Origin: Halorientalis sp. LT38
GTDB taxonomy: Archaea > Halobacteriota > Halobacteria > Halobacteriales > Haloarculaceae
DNA length: 64,000 bases
Direction of reading: 5' to 3'
NCBI RefSeq assembly: GCF_037031225.1
Contig: NZ_JAYEZN010000001.1
Location: 1,860,001-1,924,000 of the forward strand
In this document: in pieces, positions 32,575 through 42,297 of the stretch
How the letters are laid out: every line of letters starts with the position of its first letter
How positions within the stretch are numbered: position 1 is the first letter of the stretch
Notes under the pieces: model-generated
Seen by the model: the letters and a program-made list of their open reading frames with translations, nothing else
What the model was told of the DNA's origin: nothing
Databases searched by the model: none
Translations under genes and position numbers: made by a program

Positions 32575-35500
32575 ATGAGTTCGACGCCGTATCCGGACCC
32601 GCAATTGCGGAGCTGTCGCCGTCAGCAGGAGACCCTCGCCGAGCTGGGGCGGCGATCGCTCGGCGATAGCGACGCGGAGGCGGTCCTCGGTGAGGGCATC
32701 GCGGCCGTCGCCGAGGCACTGGACGCGGCGGCCGCGGGCGCGTTCGCGCTCCGGGCGGGCGACGACGAGGCGGCCTACAGGCAGGGCATCGGGTGGACCG
32801 AGGGGATCGAATCGCAGTCGCTCCCGACCGGCCCGGAGTCGCTCGCGGGCCGCGCACTGGCGGCCGGGGAAGCGGTCGCCGACGACCTCGACGCCGGGTC
32901 GCCGGTCCCGGAGCCCGAGGAGACGACGGACCGCGACGGTGGGAGTGCGCTCTGCGTTCCCGTCGGGCAGCCAGAGGCACCGTGGGGCGTCCTCCTGGTC
33001 CGGACACCGCGCCGGCGGGAGTTCTCGGCCGGCGACGAGGCCTTCGCGGAGACCGCGGGGGCGCTGCTGGCGTCGACCCTCGAGACCGATCGGACGCGAC
33101 ACGAACTGGCGGCCGAGCGCGAACTCCGGACCGAGATCGCGGCGGCCTGTCCCGTCGGGATCCTCGTCTTCGGAGCGGACGGGAAGACGCAGTTCGTCAA
33201 CGAGCGCGCCGAGGCGCTCCTCGGGCGGAGCAACGACGCGCTCACCGACCTGACCTACGACGACTCCTGCTGGGACGCGGTCGACGGCGACGGCAACCCG
33301 ATCACGGGGGCCGCGCTTCCCTTCGAGCGAGTCGCGGCCGGTGAGACCGTCGCCGGGGAGGAACTGGGCGTCCGTCGGCCCGACGGTGATCGGGTCTGGC
33401 TCTCGGTCCACGGCCTGCCGCTGTCGACGGAGACGGGCGGCGGCGCGGTCTTCGCCGTGTCGGACGTCACCGAGCGCAGGCAGCTCCGTAGCGAGTTCGA
33501 ACAGATCTACGGTCGCATCTCCGACGCCTTCTTCGCCCTCGACAGGGAGTGGCAGTTCACGCACCTCAACGAGCGCGCCCACGAGCTGATCAACCCCGAC
33601 GGGGAGGAGCTGGTGGGGTGCGACATCTGGGACCGGTTCCCCGAGGCGGTCGGGCGGAAGTTCAAAGACGAGTACGAGCGGGCCATGCGCGAACAGGAGA
33701 CGGTCTCCTTCGAGGAGTACTACCCGGCGCCGCTCGACGCCTGGTTCGAGGTGCGGGGGTACCCCTCCGAGACCGGCCTGTCGGTGTACTTCCGGGACGT
33801 CACCGAGCGCAAGGCGCGCGAGCGACGGATCGAGGAGTCCGAACGCCGCTATCGAACGCTCTCGGAGTCGTTCCCGAACGGCATCGTGACGCTGTTCGAC
33901 CGCGACATGAAGTACACGCTGGCGGACGGCCAGGCGTTCGCCGACCTCCCCGTCGACCCCGAGGACGTGGAAGGCAGTTCGGTCCGGGAGGCGTGGGACG
34001 AGGAGACGGCCGACGCGCTCGAATCGATGTACCGGACAGCGCTGGCCGGCGAGGAGAGTTCGACGGAGGTCCCCTACGCCGGTCGGGAGTGGGTGGTCCG
34101 CGCCGTCCCGATCACCGGCGACGACGGCGTCCTCGGCGGCATGACCATCGCCCAGGACATCACCGAGCGCAAGGAGCGCGAGCGCGACCTCGAGCGCTAC
34201 CGGGCCATCGTCGAGGCGGTCAACGACGGGGTCTACGTCGTCGACGACGAGGGGCGGTTCACGGCTGTCAACGAGACCTATGCGACGATGCTGGGATACG
34301 ACCGCGAGGAACTCGTCGGAACCCTGGCCTCGCGGGTCGTCGACGAGGACGTCATCGAACGCGTCGAGCGACTGCAGGCCGACACCGAGGCCGGGCGCGT
34401 CGACAGGCCCTCGATCGAGGCCGAAGTCCAGGCGAAGGACGGCCGGACCGTCCCCACGGAGGCGACCATCGCGCCGCTGCACGGCGACGAAGACGACGAC
34501 TGGCACCGGGTCGGCGTCGTCCGCGACATCACCGAGCGCAAAGCGCGCGAGCGCCGGATCGAGGAGTCAGAACGCCGCTACCGGACCCTGGTCGAGAACT
34601 TCCCCGACGGCGCGGTGGGCCTGTTCGACGAGAACCTCGAGTACACGGCGGTCGGCGGACAGTTCCTCGACGAGGTCGGCGTCGACCCGGCCGAACGGGT
34701 CGGAAGCAGCGTCTACGAGATCTACCCCGAGGCGCTCGTCGAGACGGTCAGGCCCCACTTCGAGGCCGCAATAGCGGGCGAGGCCAGCACCTTCGCGGTC
34801 GACTACTACGGGCGACACCTGTCCGCGCACACGCTGCCCGTCGAGGACGCCGACGGGGCTGTCCTGGCGGGCATGCTCGTCGTCCAGGACGTGACCGAGC
34901 GCGAGGAGCGCCAGCGCAAGCTCCAGCAGCGCGCCCGCCAACAACGGGTCGTCGCCGAACTCGGCGAGTCCGCGCTCGAAGCCGACGACCTCGACGCGCT
35001 CATGCGGGAGGCCACCGAGCGCGTGGCGTCGGTGCTCGGCAACGAGTACTGCAAGGTGCTCGAACTCGACCCGGACCGGCGGGACCTGCTCCTTCGCCAG
35101 GGCGTGGGCTGGCGAGAGGGTATCGTCGGCGAGGCGACCGTCGACGTCGACGAGAACTCCCAGGCCGGCTACACGCTGCTCTCCACGGAGCCGGTCGTCG
35201 TCGACGACCTCGCGGCCGAGACGCGCTTTTCCGGCCCGGCGCTGCTCACCTCCCACGGCGTCCTGAGCGGCATCAGCACGATCGTCGGGTCGGTCGACGA
35301 GCCGTGGGGCATCCTCGGGACCCACGACACCGAGCGCCGCGAGTTCTCCGCGGAGGACGTCAGCTTCGTCCAGAGCGTCGCCAACGTCCTCGCCGAGGCC
35401 ATCGAGCGCCACCGGTACCAGCGGGAACTGGAGGAACTGGTCGCCGACCTCCGGGAGTCCAACGAGCGACTCGAACAGTTCGCCTACGCCGCCTCCCACG

Positions 35501-36171
35501 ACCTGCAGGAGCCGCTGCGGATGGTGTCGAGTTACCTCCGGCTTCTGGAGTCCCGGTACGGCGATCAGTTCGACGCTGACGCCGAGGAGTTCCTCGCGTT
35601 CGCCGTCGACGGCGCCGACCGGATGCGGGGGATGATCGACGGCCTGCTCAAGTACTCCCGGGTCGACACCCGTGGCGACCCGCTCGAACCGGTCGCGCTG
35701 GACGACGTCCTCGCGGACGTTCGCGACAGTCTCGCGGTCCGGATCGACGAGACGGGGACGGAGATCACCGCCGAGTCGCTCCCCCGCGTCGTCGGCGACG
35801 TCGGCCAGCTCCGGCAGGTGTTCCAGAACCTGCTGGCAAACGCCATCGAGTACACCGACGACGGGCCACCCCGGATCCACGTCAGCGCCGAGCCGGCGGC
35901 GGATCCCACCGGCGGCCGCGACGGGCGCAACCGGTGGCGGATCTCGGTCAGCGACGAGGGGATCGGGATCGACCCCGGCGACGCCGAGCGGGTCTTCGAG
36001 GTGTTCCAGCGCCTCCACACGAACGACGAGCACGAGGGCGGGGGCATCGGGCTGGCGCTCTGTAAACGGATCGTCGAGCGCCACGGCGGCGACATCTGGG
36101 TCGAGACCGACGACGAGGCGGGAACGACCGTCTCGCTGACGCTCCCGGCGGCGGGTGATGGCGATGCCTGA
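32575..36171 (+). CDS. Multi-sensor histidine kinase (GAF-5xPAS-GAF-HisKA-HATPase)
   Basis: A 1198-residue soluble kinase. Order: GAF (about 18-170), five PAS domains (starting near 180, 305, 425, 540 and 665), second GAF (about 790-935), HisKA with His975 in [15 protein letters not shown], then HATPase with [12 protein letters not shown] (N box), [11 protein letters not shown] (G1) and [18 protein letters not shown] (G2). Linkers [16 protein letters not shown] repeat after several PAS domains. No membrane segment is present. ATG 32575 has a CTTACC box at about -28. Its stop overlaps the start of the response regulator, so signal transfer to that protein is likely. Some PAS domains may bind flavin or haem, but ligand residues were not established. 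Confidence 0.94.
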   Translation: MSSTPYPDPQLRSCRRQQETLAELGRRSLGDSDAEAVLGEGIAAVAEALDAAAAGAFALRAGDDEAAYRQGIGWTEGIESQSLPTGPESLAGRALAAGEAVADDLDAGSPVPEPEETTDRDGGSALCVPVGQPEAPWGVLLVRTPRRREFSAGDEAFAETAGALLASTLETDRTRHELAAERELRTEIAAACPVGILVFGADGKTQFVNERAEALLGRSNDALTDLTYDDSCWDAVDGDGNPITGAALPFERVAAGETVAGEELGVRRPDGDRVWLSVHGLPLSTETGGGAVFAVSDVTERRQLRSEFEQIYGRISDAFFALDREWQFTHLNERAHELINPDGEELVGCDIWDRFPEAVGRKFKDEYERAMREQETVSFEEYYPAPLDAWFEVRGYPSETGLSVYFRDVTERKARERRIEESERRYRTLSESFPNGIVTLFDRDMKYTLADGQAFADLPVDPEDVEGSSVREAWDEETADALESMYRTALAGEESSTEVPYAGREWVVRAVPITGDDGVLGGMTIAQDITERKERERDLERYRAIVEAVNDGVYVVDDEGRFTAVNETYATMLGYDREELVGTLASRVVDEDVIERVERLQADTEAGRVDRPSIEAEVQAKDGRTVPTEATIAPLHGDEDDDWHRVGVVRDITERKARERRIEESERRYRTLVENFPDGAVGLFDENLEYTAVGGQFLDEVGVDPAERVGSSVYEIYPEALVETVRPHFEAAIAGEASTFAVDYYGRHLSAHTLPVEDADGAVLAGMLVVQDVTEREERQRKLQQRARQQRVVAELGESALEADDLDALMREATERVASVLGNEYCKVLELDPDRRDLLLRQGVGWREGIVGEATVDVDENSQAGYTLLSTEPVVVDDLAAETRFSGPALLTSHGVLSGISTIVGSVDEPWGILGTHDTERREFSAEDVSFVQSVANVLAEAIERHRYQRELEELVADLRESNERLEQFAYAASHDLQEPLRMVSSYLRLLESRYGDQFDADAEEFLAFAVDGADRMRGMIDGLLKYSRVDTRGDPLEPVALDDVLADVRDSLAVRIDETGTEITAESLPRVVGDVGQLRQVFQNLLANAIEYTDDGPPRIHVSAEPAADPTGGRDGRNRWRISVSDEGIGIDPGDAERVFEVFQRLHTNDEHEGGGIGLALCKRIVERHGGDIWVETDDEAGTTVSLTLPAAGDGDA

Positions 36172-36631
36172 GGCCGGCAGCGGAGGCGAGCCCGGCGATC
36201 CGGCCGACATCCTGCTCGTCGAGGACAACCCGGGCGACGTCCGGCTGACCCGCGAGGCGTTCACCGAGGGCGGCATCTCGAACACGCTCCACGTCGTCAC
36301 CGACGGGGTCGAGGCCATGGCCTTCCTCGAACAGCGGGGCGAGTACGCCGACGCGCCGCGGCCGGACGTCGTCCTCCTCGACCTGAACCTGCCGCGGAAG
36401 AACGGCGACGAGGTGCTCGCGGAGATGCGCGCCGACGAGGACCTGCAGTACCTGCCGGTGATCGTCCTGACGAGCTCCGAGGCCGAAGAGGACATCGTCG
36501 AGTCCTACGAGCTACAGGCCAACGCCTACCTGACCAAGCCGGTCGATCCCGAGCAGTTCATCGAGACGGTCCGGACCTTCAAATCCTTCTGGCTGTCGGT
36601 GGTGCGACTCCCGCCGGGGGGGAGAGACTGA
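36158..36631 (+). CDS. Single-domain response regulator (Rcp1-like)
   Basis: A 157-residue receiver domain. The acidic pair is in [18 protein letters not shown], phosphoacceptor Asp75 in [16 protein letters not shown], Thr/Ser in [11 protein letters not shown] and Lys in [13 protein letters not shown]. The [12 protein letters not shown] and LPRKNG wording is typical of the Rcp1/CheY-like group paired with phytochrome-type kinases. It overlaps the kinase stop by 14 nt (start ATG 36158, or ATG 36164). It likely takes phosphate from the kinase and relays it. Confidence 0.94.
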   Translation: MAMPEAGSGGEPGDPADILLVEDNPGDVRLTREAFTEGGISNTLHVVTDGVEAMAFLEQRGEYADAPRPDVVLLDLNLPRKNGDEVLAEMRADEDLQYLPVIVLTSSEAEEDIVESYELQANAYLTKPVDPEQFIETVRTFKSFWLSVVRLPPGGRD

Positions 36632-38352
36632 TGTCCGGGCCCGACACCCTCGACGTCCTCCTGATCGAGGACAACCCCGGCGACGCGCGGCTGATCGAGG
36701 AGATGCTCAGGGAGGCCGCCGACCTGCTCCAGCGGGTCGACGTCGGCGGCTCGGCGGACCGGGAGCCGAAACTACACCACGTCGACACCCTCGCCGCCGG
36801 CCTCGAACGCCTCGAGGAAGACGCGTTCGGCGCGATCCTGCTGGACCTGAACCTGCCCGACAGTACGGGGCTGGACACGCTCGCGGCCCTCGCCGAGGGG
36901 ATCACGTGGACCCCGATCGTCGTGCTGACCGGGGTCCGCGACGAGTCGGTCGGGATCGAGGCGATCCAGCGCGGCGCCCAGGACTACCTCATCAAAGGCG
37001 AGGTGACCAGCGATTTGCTCGTGCGGTCGCTCAGACACGCCGTCGAGCGGGCCCGCCAGGAGCGCGAGCGCGAGAAGCGCCGCGAGCAACTGGCCGCCCT
37101 GAACCGCCTCAACGAGATCAGCCAGGACGTCACCCACACCGTCATCACGACCGCGACTCGCGACGACCTCGAACGGGCCGTCTGCGAGCGACTCGCGGCC
37201 TCGGACGCCTACCGCTTCGCCTGGATCGGCGAGATCGACCGCGGGAGCGACCGGCTCGTCCCGCGGGCGGCCGCCGGCGTCGAGGCCGACTACCTCGAGG
37301 ACGTGTCCGTCCCGGTCACCGACACGGGCGACCTCTCGCCGCCGGGGGCGACGAGCGTCCGGACCCACGAGGTGGCGGTCGTCCAGAACGTGCAGACCGA
37401 TCCCGACATCGAGCCCTGGCGCGCGGCGGCCGAAGAACGGGGCTACCGCTCGATCGCGGCCGTCCCCATCGTCCACGAGGACGTCCTCTACGGCGTGCTC
37501 GGCGTCTACGCCGCGGCCCCGAACGCCTTCTCGGAACCCGAGCGGGAGATCCTCGGCCGGCTCGGGGAGGTCATCGGCCACGCCATCGCCGCCATCGAGC
37601 GGAAGGCCGCGCTCGTGAGCGACGAGGTCCTCGAACTCGAGTTCCGGGCCGACGGCGCCTTCGAACCGCTCGTCGCGCTCGCGGCCGAGGCGGACCGGTC
37701 GGTCGACGCGAACTCACTGATCCGGGTCGCGGACTCGTTCGTGGCCTACGGCCGCGTCACGGGGATCTCGGAGACGGCGTTCCGCGGGGCGGCCGACGCG
37801 GCGGCCGAGATCGACGAGGTCCGGATCCTCGGGGCGGCCGAGGACGGCTTCAGATTCGAGTTGCGCATGGACGCCGTCCCGCAGGTGATCGACGCCGTCG
37901 GCACCCACGGCGGCGCCGTGACGAGCGCGCGGATTGCCGACGGCGAACTCCGGTTCCTCGTCGAGTTCCCGCCCGGGCGGGACAAACGCCGACTGATCGA
38001 CCTGGTCGAGGACCACTGCCCCGCGGCGACCCCGCGGGCCCAGCGGACAGTGACACGCACGGATCGGGCCGACCTCACCGCACGGTCGGTGTTCCGGGAC
38101 GAACTCACCGAGAAACAGCGGACGGCGGTCGAGACGGCCTACTTCGCGGGCTTTTTCGACTGGCCCCGGGAGAGCACGGGCCAGGAGGTCGCCGACCGCC
38201 TCGGCGTCGCGCCCGCGACCTTCACCCAGCACCTCCGGGCCGCCGAGCGGGCGCTGTTCGAGGCACTGTTCGAGGCCGAGCAGGGTGGCGAGCACGGCGA
38301 CGGCGAACGGGACGGCAAGCGCGAGGAGCCCAGCGACGTGGACGCGGCCTGA
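36631..38352 (+). CDS. Receiver-GAF-Bat transcriptional regulator
   Basis: A 573-residue regulator. The N-terminal receiver has VLLIEDNPGDARL, phosphoacceptor Asp72 in LLDLNLPDSTGLD and Lys in DYLIKGEV. A coiled linker (RQEREREKRREQLAALNRL) leads to a GAF domain (about 150-320), then a bacterio-opsin-activator-type domain (about 330-490) and the HTH-10 DNA-binding end with LTEKQRTAVETAYFAGFFDWP then TGQEVADRLGVAPATFTQHL. Start and stop of the two regulator genes overlap as TGATG. This is the likely output of the kinase relay. Target genes are unknown. Confidence 0.93.
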   Translation: MSGPDTLDVLLIEDNPGDARLIEEMLREAADLLQRVDVGGSADREPKLHHVDTLAAGLERLEEDAFGAILLDLNLPDSTGLDTLAALAEGITWTPIVVLTGVRDESVGIEAIQRGAQDYLIKGEVTSDLLVRSLRHAVERARQEREREKRREQLAALNRLNEISQDVTHTVITTATRDDLERAVCERLAASDAYRFAWIGEIDRGSDRLVPRAAAGVEADYLEDVSVPVTDTGDLSPPGATSVRTHEVAVVQNVQTDPDIEPWRAAAEERGYRSIAAVPIVHEDVLYGVLGVYAAAPNAFSEPEREILGRLGEVIGHAIAAIERKAALVSDEVLELEFRADGAFEPLVALAAEADRSVDANSLIRVADSFVAYGRVTGISETAFRGAADAAAEIDEVRILGAAEDGFRFELRMDAVPQVIDAVGTHGGAVTSARIADGELRFLVEFPPGRDKRRLIDLVEDHCPAATPRAQRTVTRTDRADLTARSVFRDELTEKQRTAVETAYFAGFFDWPRESTGQEVADRLGVAPATFTQHLRAAERALFEALFEAEQGGEHGDGERDGKREEPSDVDAA

Positions 38353-38486
38353 TCCCGTCGCTTCCCGAATGGTTGCGGCTATCGGTCGGTTCCCTGCGTC
38401 GTCACAGCGGTCTGGCCGCCGGTTGCGTCGGGTTAACGATTTTGGGCCGTCCGTACTTCCCCCCGCGGCCTGTAGGAGAAGATGAA

Positions 38487-39107
38487 ATGAGCACAGTCGC
38501 AGACCCGCTCGGGACACTGGTCCGTACCGGGCAGATGGCCGCGCTTACGGGACACCGTCGCCGACGAATCGTCCGGGTCCTCCGGGCCCGATCAACACCG
38601 ATCGCCGAGCGTCGCCTCGCCGTTCGCGTCGCCGCAGCGGAGCGAGGCGCGTCGGTCGATGCCGTCCCAGCAGCCGCCGCCGAGGACGTCGGGTTGGCGC
38701 TCCGGCACGTCCACCTCCCGGCGCTCACCGACGCCGGACTCGTCGAGCGCACCGAGGGCGGCGTGGTCGCCGCCGAGGCCCTGCGGTCGAACCCCTGGAT
38801 CGGGCAGCTCGTCGACGCCGACTCCGAGAACTGGGACGCCGTCCTCTCCAGCCTGGCGGACGGCCAGCGACAGACGGTCCTCGCGATCCTCGAAGATCGG
38901 GACGACGCGACGTCGGTCGAGGCGCTCGCGCGCGTCACGGCCGCACGGGACGAGGACTCGTCGCCGGACGCCGTCCGCGCCGCGCTCCACCACCGTCACC
39001 TGCCGGCACTCGCGGCCGCCGACCTGATCGGCTACGACGCCGCCGACGGCACCGTCACCTACCGCGGTCACCCCGACCTGCCGCCGCTGGCGGCGCTGGA
39101 GGGGTAA
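38487..39107 (+). CDS. Duplicated winged-helix protein (DUF7344-like)
   Basis: A 206-residue protein made of two similar halves, each with an ERxxxVxxLLxx-type helix pair and a conserved HLPAL motif: ALRHVHLPALTDAGLVERTEGG in the first and ALHHRHLPALAAADLIGYDAADGT in the second. This pattern is that of haloarchaeal DUF7344 winged-helix domains, suggesting DNA binding by a fused dimer. ATG 38487 follows a GGAG stretch. It lies 134 nt after the Bat-type regulator, same strand, so it may be part of or controlled by that operon. Confidence 0.82.
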   Translation: MSTVADPLGTLVRTGQMAALTGHRRRRIVRVLRARSTPIAERRLAVRVAAAERGASVDAVPAAAAEDVGLALRHVHLPALTDAGLVERTEGGVVAAEALRSNPWIGQLVDADSENWDAVLSSLADGQRQTVLAILEDRDDATSVEALARVTAARDEDSSPDAVRAALHHRHLPALAAADLIGYDAADGTVTYRGHPDLPPLAALEG

Positions 39108-39158
39108 TCCGAACGATTTCTCGGTCGCTTCAGCCGCCGAGCGACGGCAGCCCGCTGG

Positions 39159-40364
39159 TCAGGAGAACAGGCTCGTGTGGACGGGCGCGAACTGGCTCTC
39201 GCCGTCGTCGCCCTCGACGGTGTCGGTGACGGCTTTCCCGTCGACGCCGGCTTCGAGAAAGTCCGAGAGCGGCGGGCCGACCTTCTCGGGTTCGACGAGG
39301 AAGGCGTCGTGGCCGTGGTCGGACTCGACGACGTGGTGGGCGACGGGCCCGCCGACCTCGCGGAAGGCCTCGGCGACCCGTTCGGCCTGCTCGGTCGTGA
39401 AGTGCCAGTCGCCGGTGAAGGACATGACGAGCGCTTCGCCGTCGAAGGCACTGAGCGCGTCGGCGTCGTCCTCGAACCCGGCGGCGAGGTCGTAGTTGTC
39501 CATCGAACGCGTCAGGTAGAGATACGAGTTCGGGTCGAACCGCTCGACGAACTTCTCGGCCTGGTAGTCCAGATACGACTCGACGTCCCGGTAGGGGAAG
39601 AACGTGCCCGCGGGATCGACCGGGAAGGTCCGCATGGCGTCGCGGCCCGCCGCGCGGCGGCCGAACTTCTGCTCCATCGAGGCCTTCGAGAGGTACATGA
39701 TGTGGCCTATTTGCCGCGCCAAAGCCAACCCGTCCGTCGGCTTGGCGTCGGTCCCGTAGTACTCGCCGCCCTGCCAGTCGTTATCGGTGGTGATGGCCCG
39801 GCGGGCGACGGCGTCGAGCGCGAGACACTGCGGGTCGAGGCGGGCGGCCGCGGCGATGGGGACCACGCGCTCGACGTGGTCGGGGTGGCGCTTGGCCCAG
39901 TCCAGGGCGTTCATGCCGCCGACGCTCCCGCCGACGACGGCGTGGAGGGCGGGGATCCCGAGTTCGTCGAGCAGGCGGCGCTGGGCCTCGGTCCAGTCGC
40001 CGACGGTGACGGCGGGGAAGTCGGTGCCGTAGGGCTCGCCGGTCTCGGGGTTCTCGCTGGCCGGGCCGGTCGTCCCGTAGCAGGAGCCGGGGACGTTGGC
40101 GCAGACGACGTAGTACTCGGTGGTGTCGACGGCCTTGCCGGGGCCGACGATGTCGTCCCACCAGGCGCGGGCCTGGCCGCTGGTGTCCTGCCCCGTCCTG
40201 TGACCGGCGACGTGTGCGCTCCCGGTCAGGGCGTGACAGACCAGGACCGCGTTATCGCCCGTGAACTCGCCGTAGGCCTCGTAGGCGACCTCGAGGTCGG
40301 GGATCGACTCCCCGCACTCGAACTCGAACTCGCCGACCGACACCGTGTCTCGTTCGACCTCCAT
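39159..40364 (-). CDS. metX: Homoserine O-acetyltransferase MetX
   Basis: A 401-residue alpha/beta hydrolase-fold enzyme making O-acetylhomoserine for methionine synthesis. Features: [13 protein letters not shown], the oxyanion region [12 protein letters not shown], nucleophile Ser in [15 protein letters not shown], catalytic Asp in SFTGDWHF and His in [12 protein letters not shown]. Its ATG is 1 nt after the metY stop at 40366, so the pair is a tight operon feeding product straight to the next enzyme. Length is standard. Confidence 0.96.
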   Translation of the reverse strand: MEVERDTVSVGEFEFECGESIPDLEVAYEAYGEFTGDNAVLVCHALTGSAHVAGHRTGQDTSGQARAWWDDIVGPGKAVDTTEYYVVCANVPGSCYGTTGPASENPETGEPYGTDFPAVTVGDWTEAQRRLLDELGIPALHAVVGGSVGGMNALDWAKRHPDHVERVVPIAAAARLDPQCLALDAVARRAITTDNDWQGGEYYGTDAKPTDGLALARQIGHIMYLSKASMEQKFGRRAAGRDAMRTFPVDPAGTFFPYRDVESYLDYQAEKFVERFDPNSYLYLTRSMDNYDLAAGFEDDADALSAFDGEALVMSFTGDWHFTTEQAERVAEAFREVGGPVAHHVVESDHGHDAFLVEPEKVGPPLSDFLEAGVDGKAVTDTVEGDDGESQFAPVHTSLFS

Positions 40365-40365
40365 G

Positions 40366-41658
40366 TTATGTGGCCGTCCCGATAGCTTGGTCGAGGTCCG
40401 CCTTGATATCTTCGACGTCCTCGATCCCGATCGAGAGACGCAGGAGATCGGGCGTGACGCCGCTGGCGCGCTGTTCCGCCTCGGTCAACTGCGCGTGGGT
40501 CGTGCTCGCGGGGTGGACCACCAGCGTCTTCGCGTCGCCGACGTTCGCCAGGAACTGGCCGAGTTCGACGGCCTCGCAGACGGTCCGGCCGGCCTCGTAG
40601 CCGCCCTCCAGGCCGAAGGCGATCATGCCACCGTAACCGCCCGAGAGGTACTCGGCGGCGTTCTCGTGGGTCTCGTGGCACTCCAGTCCGGGGTAGGTGA
40701 CCCAGGAGACCTCGGGGTGATCGGACAGGTACTCCGCGACGGCCATCGCGTTCTCGCAGTGGCGCTCCATCCGGAGGGAAAACGTCTCCGAACCCTGGAG
40801 GGTCTGCCAGGCGTCGAAGGGCTTCTGGCCGTCGCCGAGCACTCGCAGCGCGCGGTAGCGGGCGGCGGCGGCGAACGCGCGGTCGCCGAAGCGCTCGCTG
40901 AAGTTCGTCCCGTTGAAGGCAGGATTGGGCGCGCCGATCTCGGGGTACTTCTCGGGGAACTCACCCCAGGGGAAGGAGCCGCCGTCGACGAGGACGCCGC
41001 CGACGGTGGTCCCCGAGCCGTGGATCCACTTCGTCGTCGACTCCCAGACGATGTCGGCGCCGTGATCGAGCGGATTGCAGAGCGCGGGCGTCCCGAAGGT
41101 GTTGTCGACGAACAGCGGGACGTCGTTGTCCTCGCAGACCGCGGCCAGTTCCTCGAAATCCGGCGTCACGAGCGAGGGGTTGCCGATGGTCTCACAGTGG
41201 ACGTAGGCGGTCGATTCGTCGATGGCGTCGTCGTAGGCGGCGTAGTCCAGCGTGTCGACGAAGCGGGCCTCGACCCCGCGACGGCGGGCGTTGTGTGAGA
41301 GATAGGTGTGGGTCCCGCCGTAGATGGACGAGGCCGAGACGACGTTGTCGCCGGCGTCCGCGAGGACGCTCGTGGCCGCGTCGAGTGCAGCCATGCCGGC
41401 CCCGGTGGCGACGGCGTCGACGCCGTTCTCGAGCGAGGCGAGGCGCTCCTCCAGCATCCGGACCGTCGGGTTGTGAAATCGCGAGTAGATGTTCCCGTCG
41501 CCCTCGAGCGCGAAGAGGTCCGCCGCGTGGTCGGCGTCCTCGAAGACGTACGACGTGGTCTGGTAGATCGGCGGTGCGCGCGCCCCAGTCGCCGGATCGG
41601 GCTCGTCCTGGCCGGCGTGGACGCAGCGCGTCCCGAAGCGTCGCGAATCGTTGGTCAT
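40366..41658 (-). CDS. metY: O-acetylhomoserine sulfhydrylase (paralog 2)
   Basis: A 430-residue PLP enzyme using the product of MetX. Conserved blocks: [59 protein letters not shown] and the lysine in [16 protein letters not shown]. Same length as the paralog at 31-32.3 kb and alike along the whole sequence, but with distinct stretches such as [18 protein letters not shown]. The ATG at 41656-41658 has a TATA-like box 28-34 nt upstream. It is the first gene of the metY-metX operon. Confidence 0.96.
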   Translation of the reverse strand: MTNDSRRFGTRCVHAGQDEPDPATGARAPPIYQTTSYVFEDADHAADLFALEGDGNIYSRFHNPTVRMLEERLASLENGVDAVATGAGMAALDAATSVLADAGDNVVSASSIYGGTHTYLSHNARRRGVEARFVDTLDYAAYDDAIDESTAYVHCETIGNPSLVTPDFEELAAVCEDNDVPLFVDNTFGTPALCNPLDHGADIVWESTTKWIHGSGTTVGGVLVDGGSFPWGEFPEKYPEIGAPNPAFNGTNFSERFGDRAFAAAARYRALRVLGDGQKPFDAWQTLQGSETFSLRMERHCENAMAVAEYLSDHPEVSWVTYPGLECHETHENAAEYLSGGYGGMIAFGLEGGYEAGRTVCEAVELGQFLANVGDAKTLVVHPASTTHAQLTEAEQRASGVTPDLLRLSIGIEDVEDIKADLDQAIGTAT

Positions 41659-41685
41659 GTATCACACTCATATATCTGCACACAT

Positions 41686-41692
41686 CTATAAC
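41686..41692 (-). promoter_or_regulatory. TATA-like box of the metY-metX operon
   Basis: The minus strand reads GTTATAG, 28-34 nt upstream of the metY ATG. It is the leaderless-promoter spacing seen before many genes in this window. Confidence 0.5.
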
Positions 41693-41714
41693 CGAGAGTT
41701 ACGGCAATATTTCT

Positions 41715-41735
41715 GTGCGTGTGCATGACACGCAC
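41715..41735. repeat. Perfect 8-bp inverted repeat upstream of metY-metX
   Basis: GTGCGTGT and ACACGCAC separated by GCATG. It lies 57-77 nt upstream of metY, just beyond its TATA-like box. It could be an operator for a methionine-pathway regulator or a hairpin ending transcription of the small secreted-protein gene; no T-run follows on the minus strand, which favours the operator reading. Confidence 0.45.
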
Positions 41736-41804
41736 GCCATCGCGATCGACCGGCTGGCCGACTCGGAACCCAGGGAACGGGAGTCTCGGCCGCCGGTGCG
41801 ATAG

Positions 41805-42152
41805 TCAGGAGGAGGCGTTCGTCGGAGTCGCGGTCCCGCCGGGCGTCACGGAGCCGTTCACGGTGCCGTTCGGGGCGGTCTCGTTGCCGCAGGGCTCCTC
41901 CTCGAGAATCTCGTCGATGGCGAGCTGGGCGAGTTTCTCGCCGGTGAGGACGAACCCGTCGTCTTCGCTCAGGTTCTTCTTGGAGTCCTCGTAGTCGGAT
42001 GCGTTCGTGCGGTTCTCGAGGCGGTCCGTCGACAGGTTCTCCGTCTTGTTCACGTTTTCACAGTCGCTCGCGGTCACGCCGGAGGCGACCGCGACGCCGG
42101 CGCCGGCCGTGACGACGAACAGGGCGAGCAAGAGTGTGCGTTTTCGGACCAT
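41805..42152 (-). CDS. Small secreted hypothetical protein
   Basis: A 115-residue protein with a Sec-type signal (MVRKRTLLLALFVVTAGAGV, then AVASG). The mature part is hydrophilic, Asn/Thr/Glu-rich, with two cysteines (SDCENVN and EEEPCGNET) and several N-glycosylation-type sequons (NKT, NLS, NRT, NAS and others). The C-terminus TPGGTATPTNASS is Thr/Pro-rich. No family is recognised. It is probably surface-exposed and glycosylated. Confidence 0.78.
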   Translation of the reverse strand: MVRKRTLLLALFVVTAGAGVAVASGVTASDCENVNKTENLSTDRLENRTNASDYEDSKKNLSEDDGFVLTGEKLAQLAIDEILEEEPCGNETAPNGTVNGSVTPGGTATPTNASS

Positions 42153-42297
42153 CGGTTTCGGGGACGCGCCCGCACGGTGCCGGGCGGTTTCGTCTCTCGT
42201 TTCTCGTGTCTCCTATTTTGAATTTACGGTCAGAAAGGCCAGTGGAAAGAAAGGAGAAGATTGACTTCACGGGAGCGAAAGTCTCAGTGCAGTCGCG

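Noticed and set aside
32554-36495. Long minus-strand open frames opposite the multi-sensor kinase
   Set aside because: Same GC-bias effect; the plus strand carries clear PAS, GAF, HisKA and HATPase domains.
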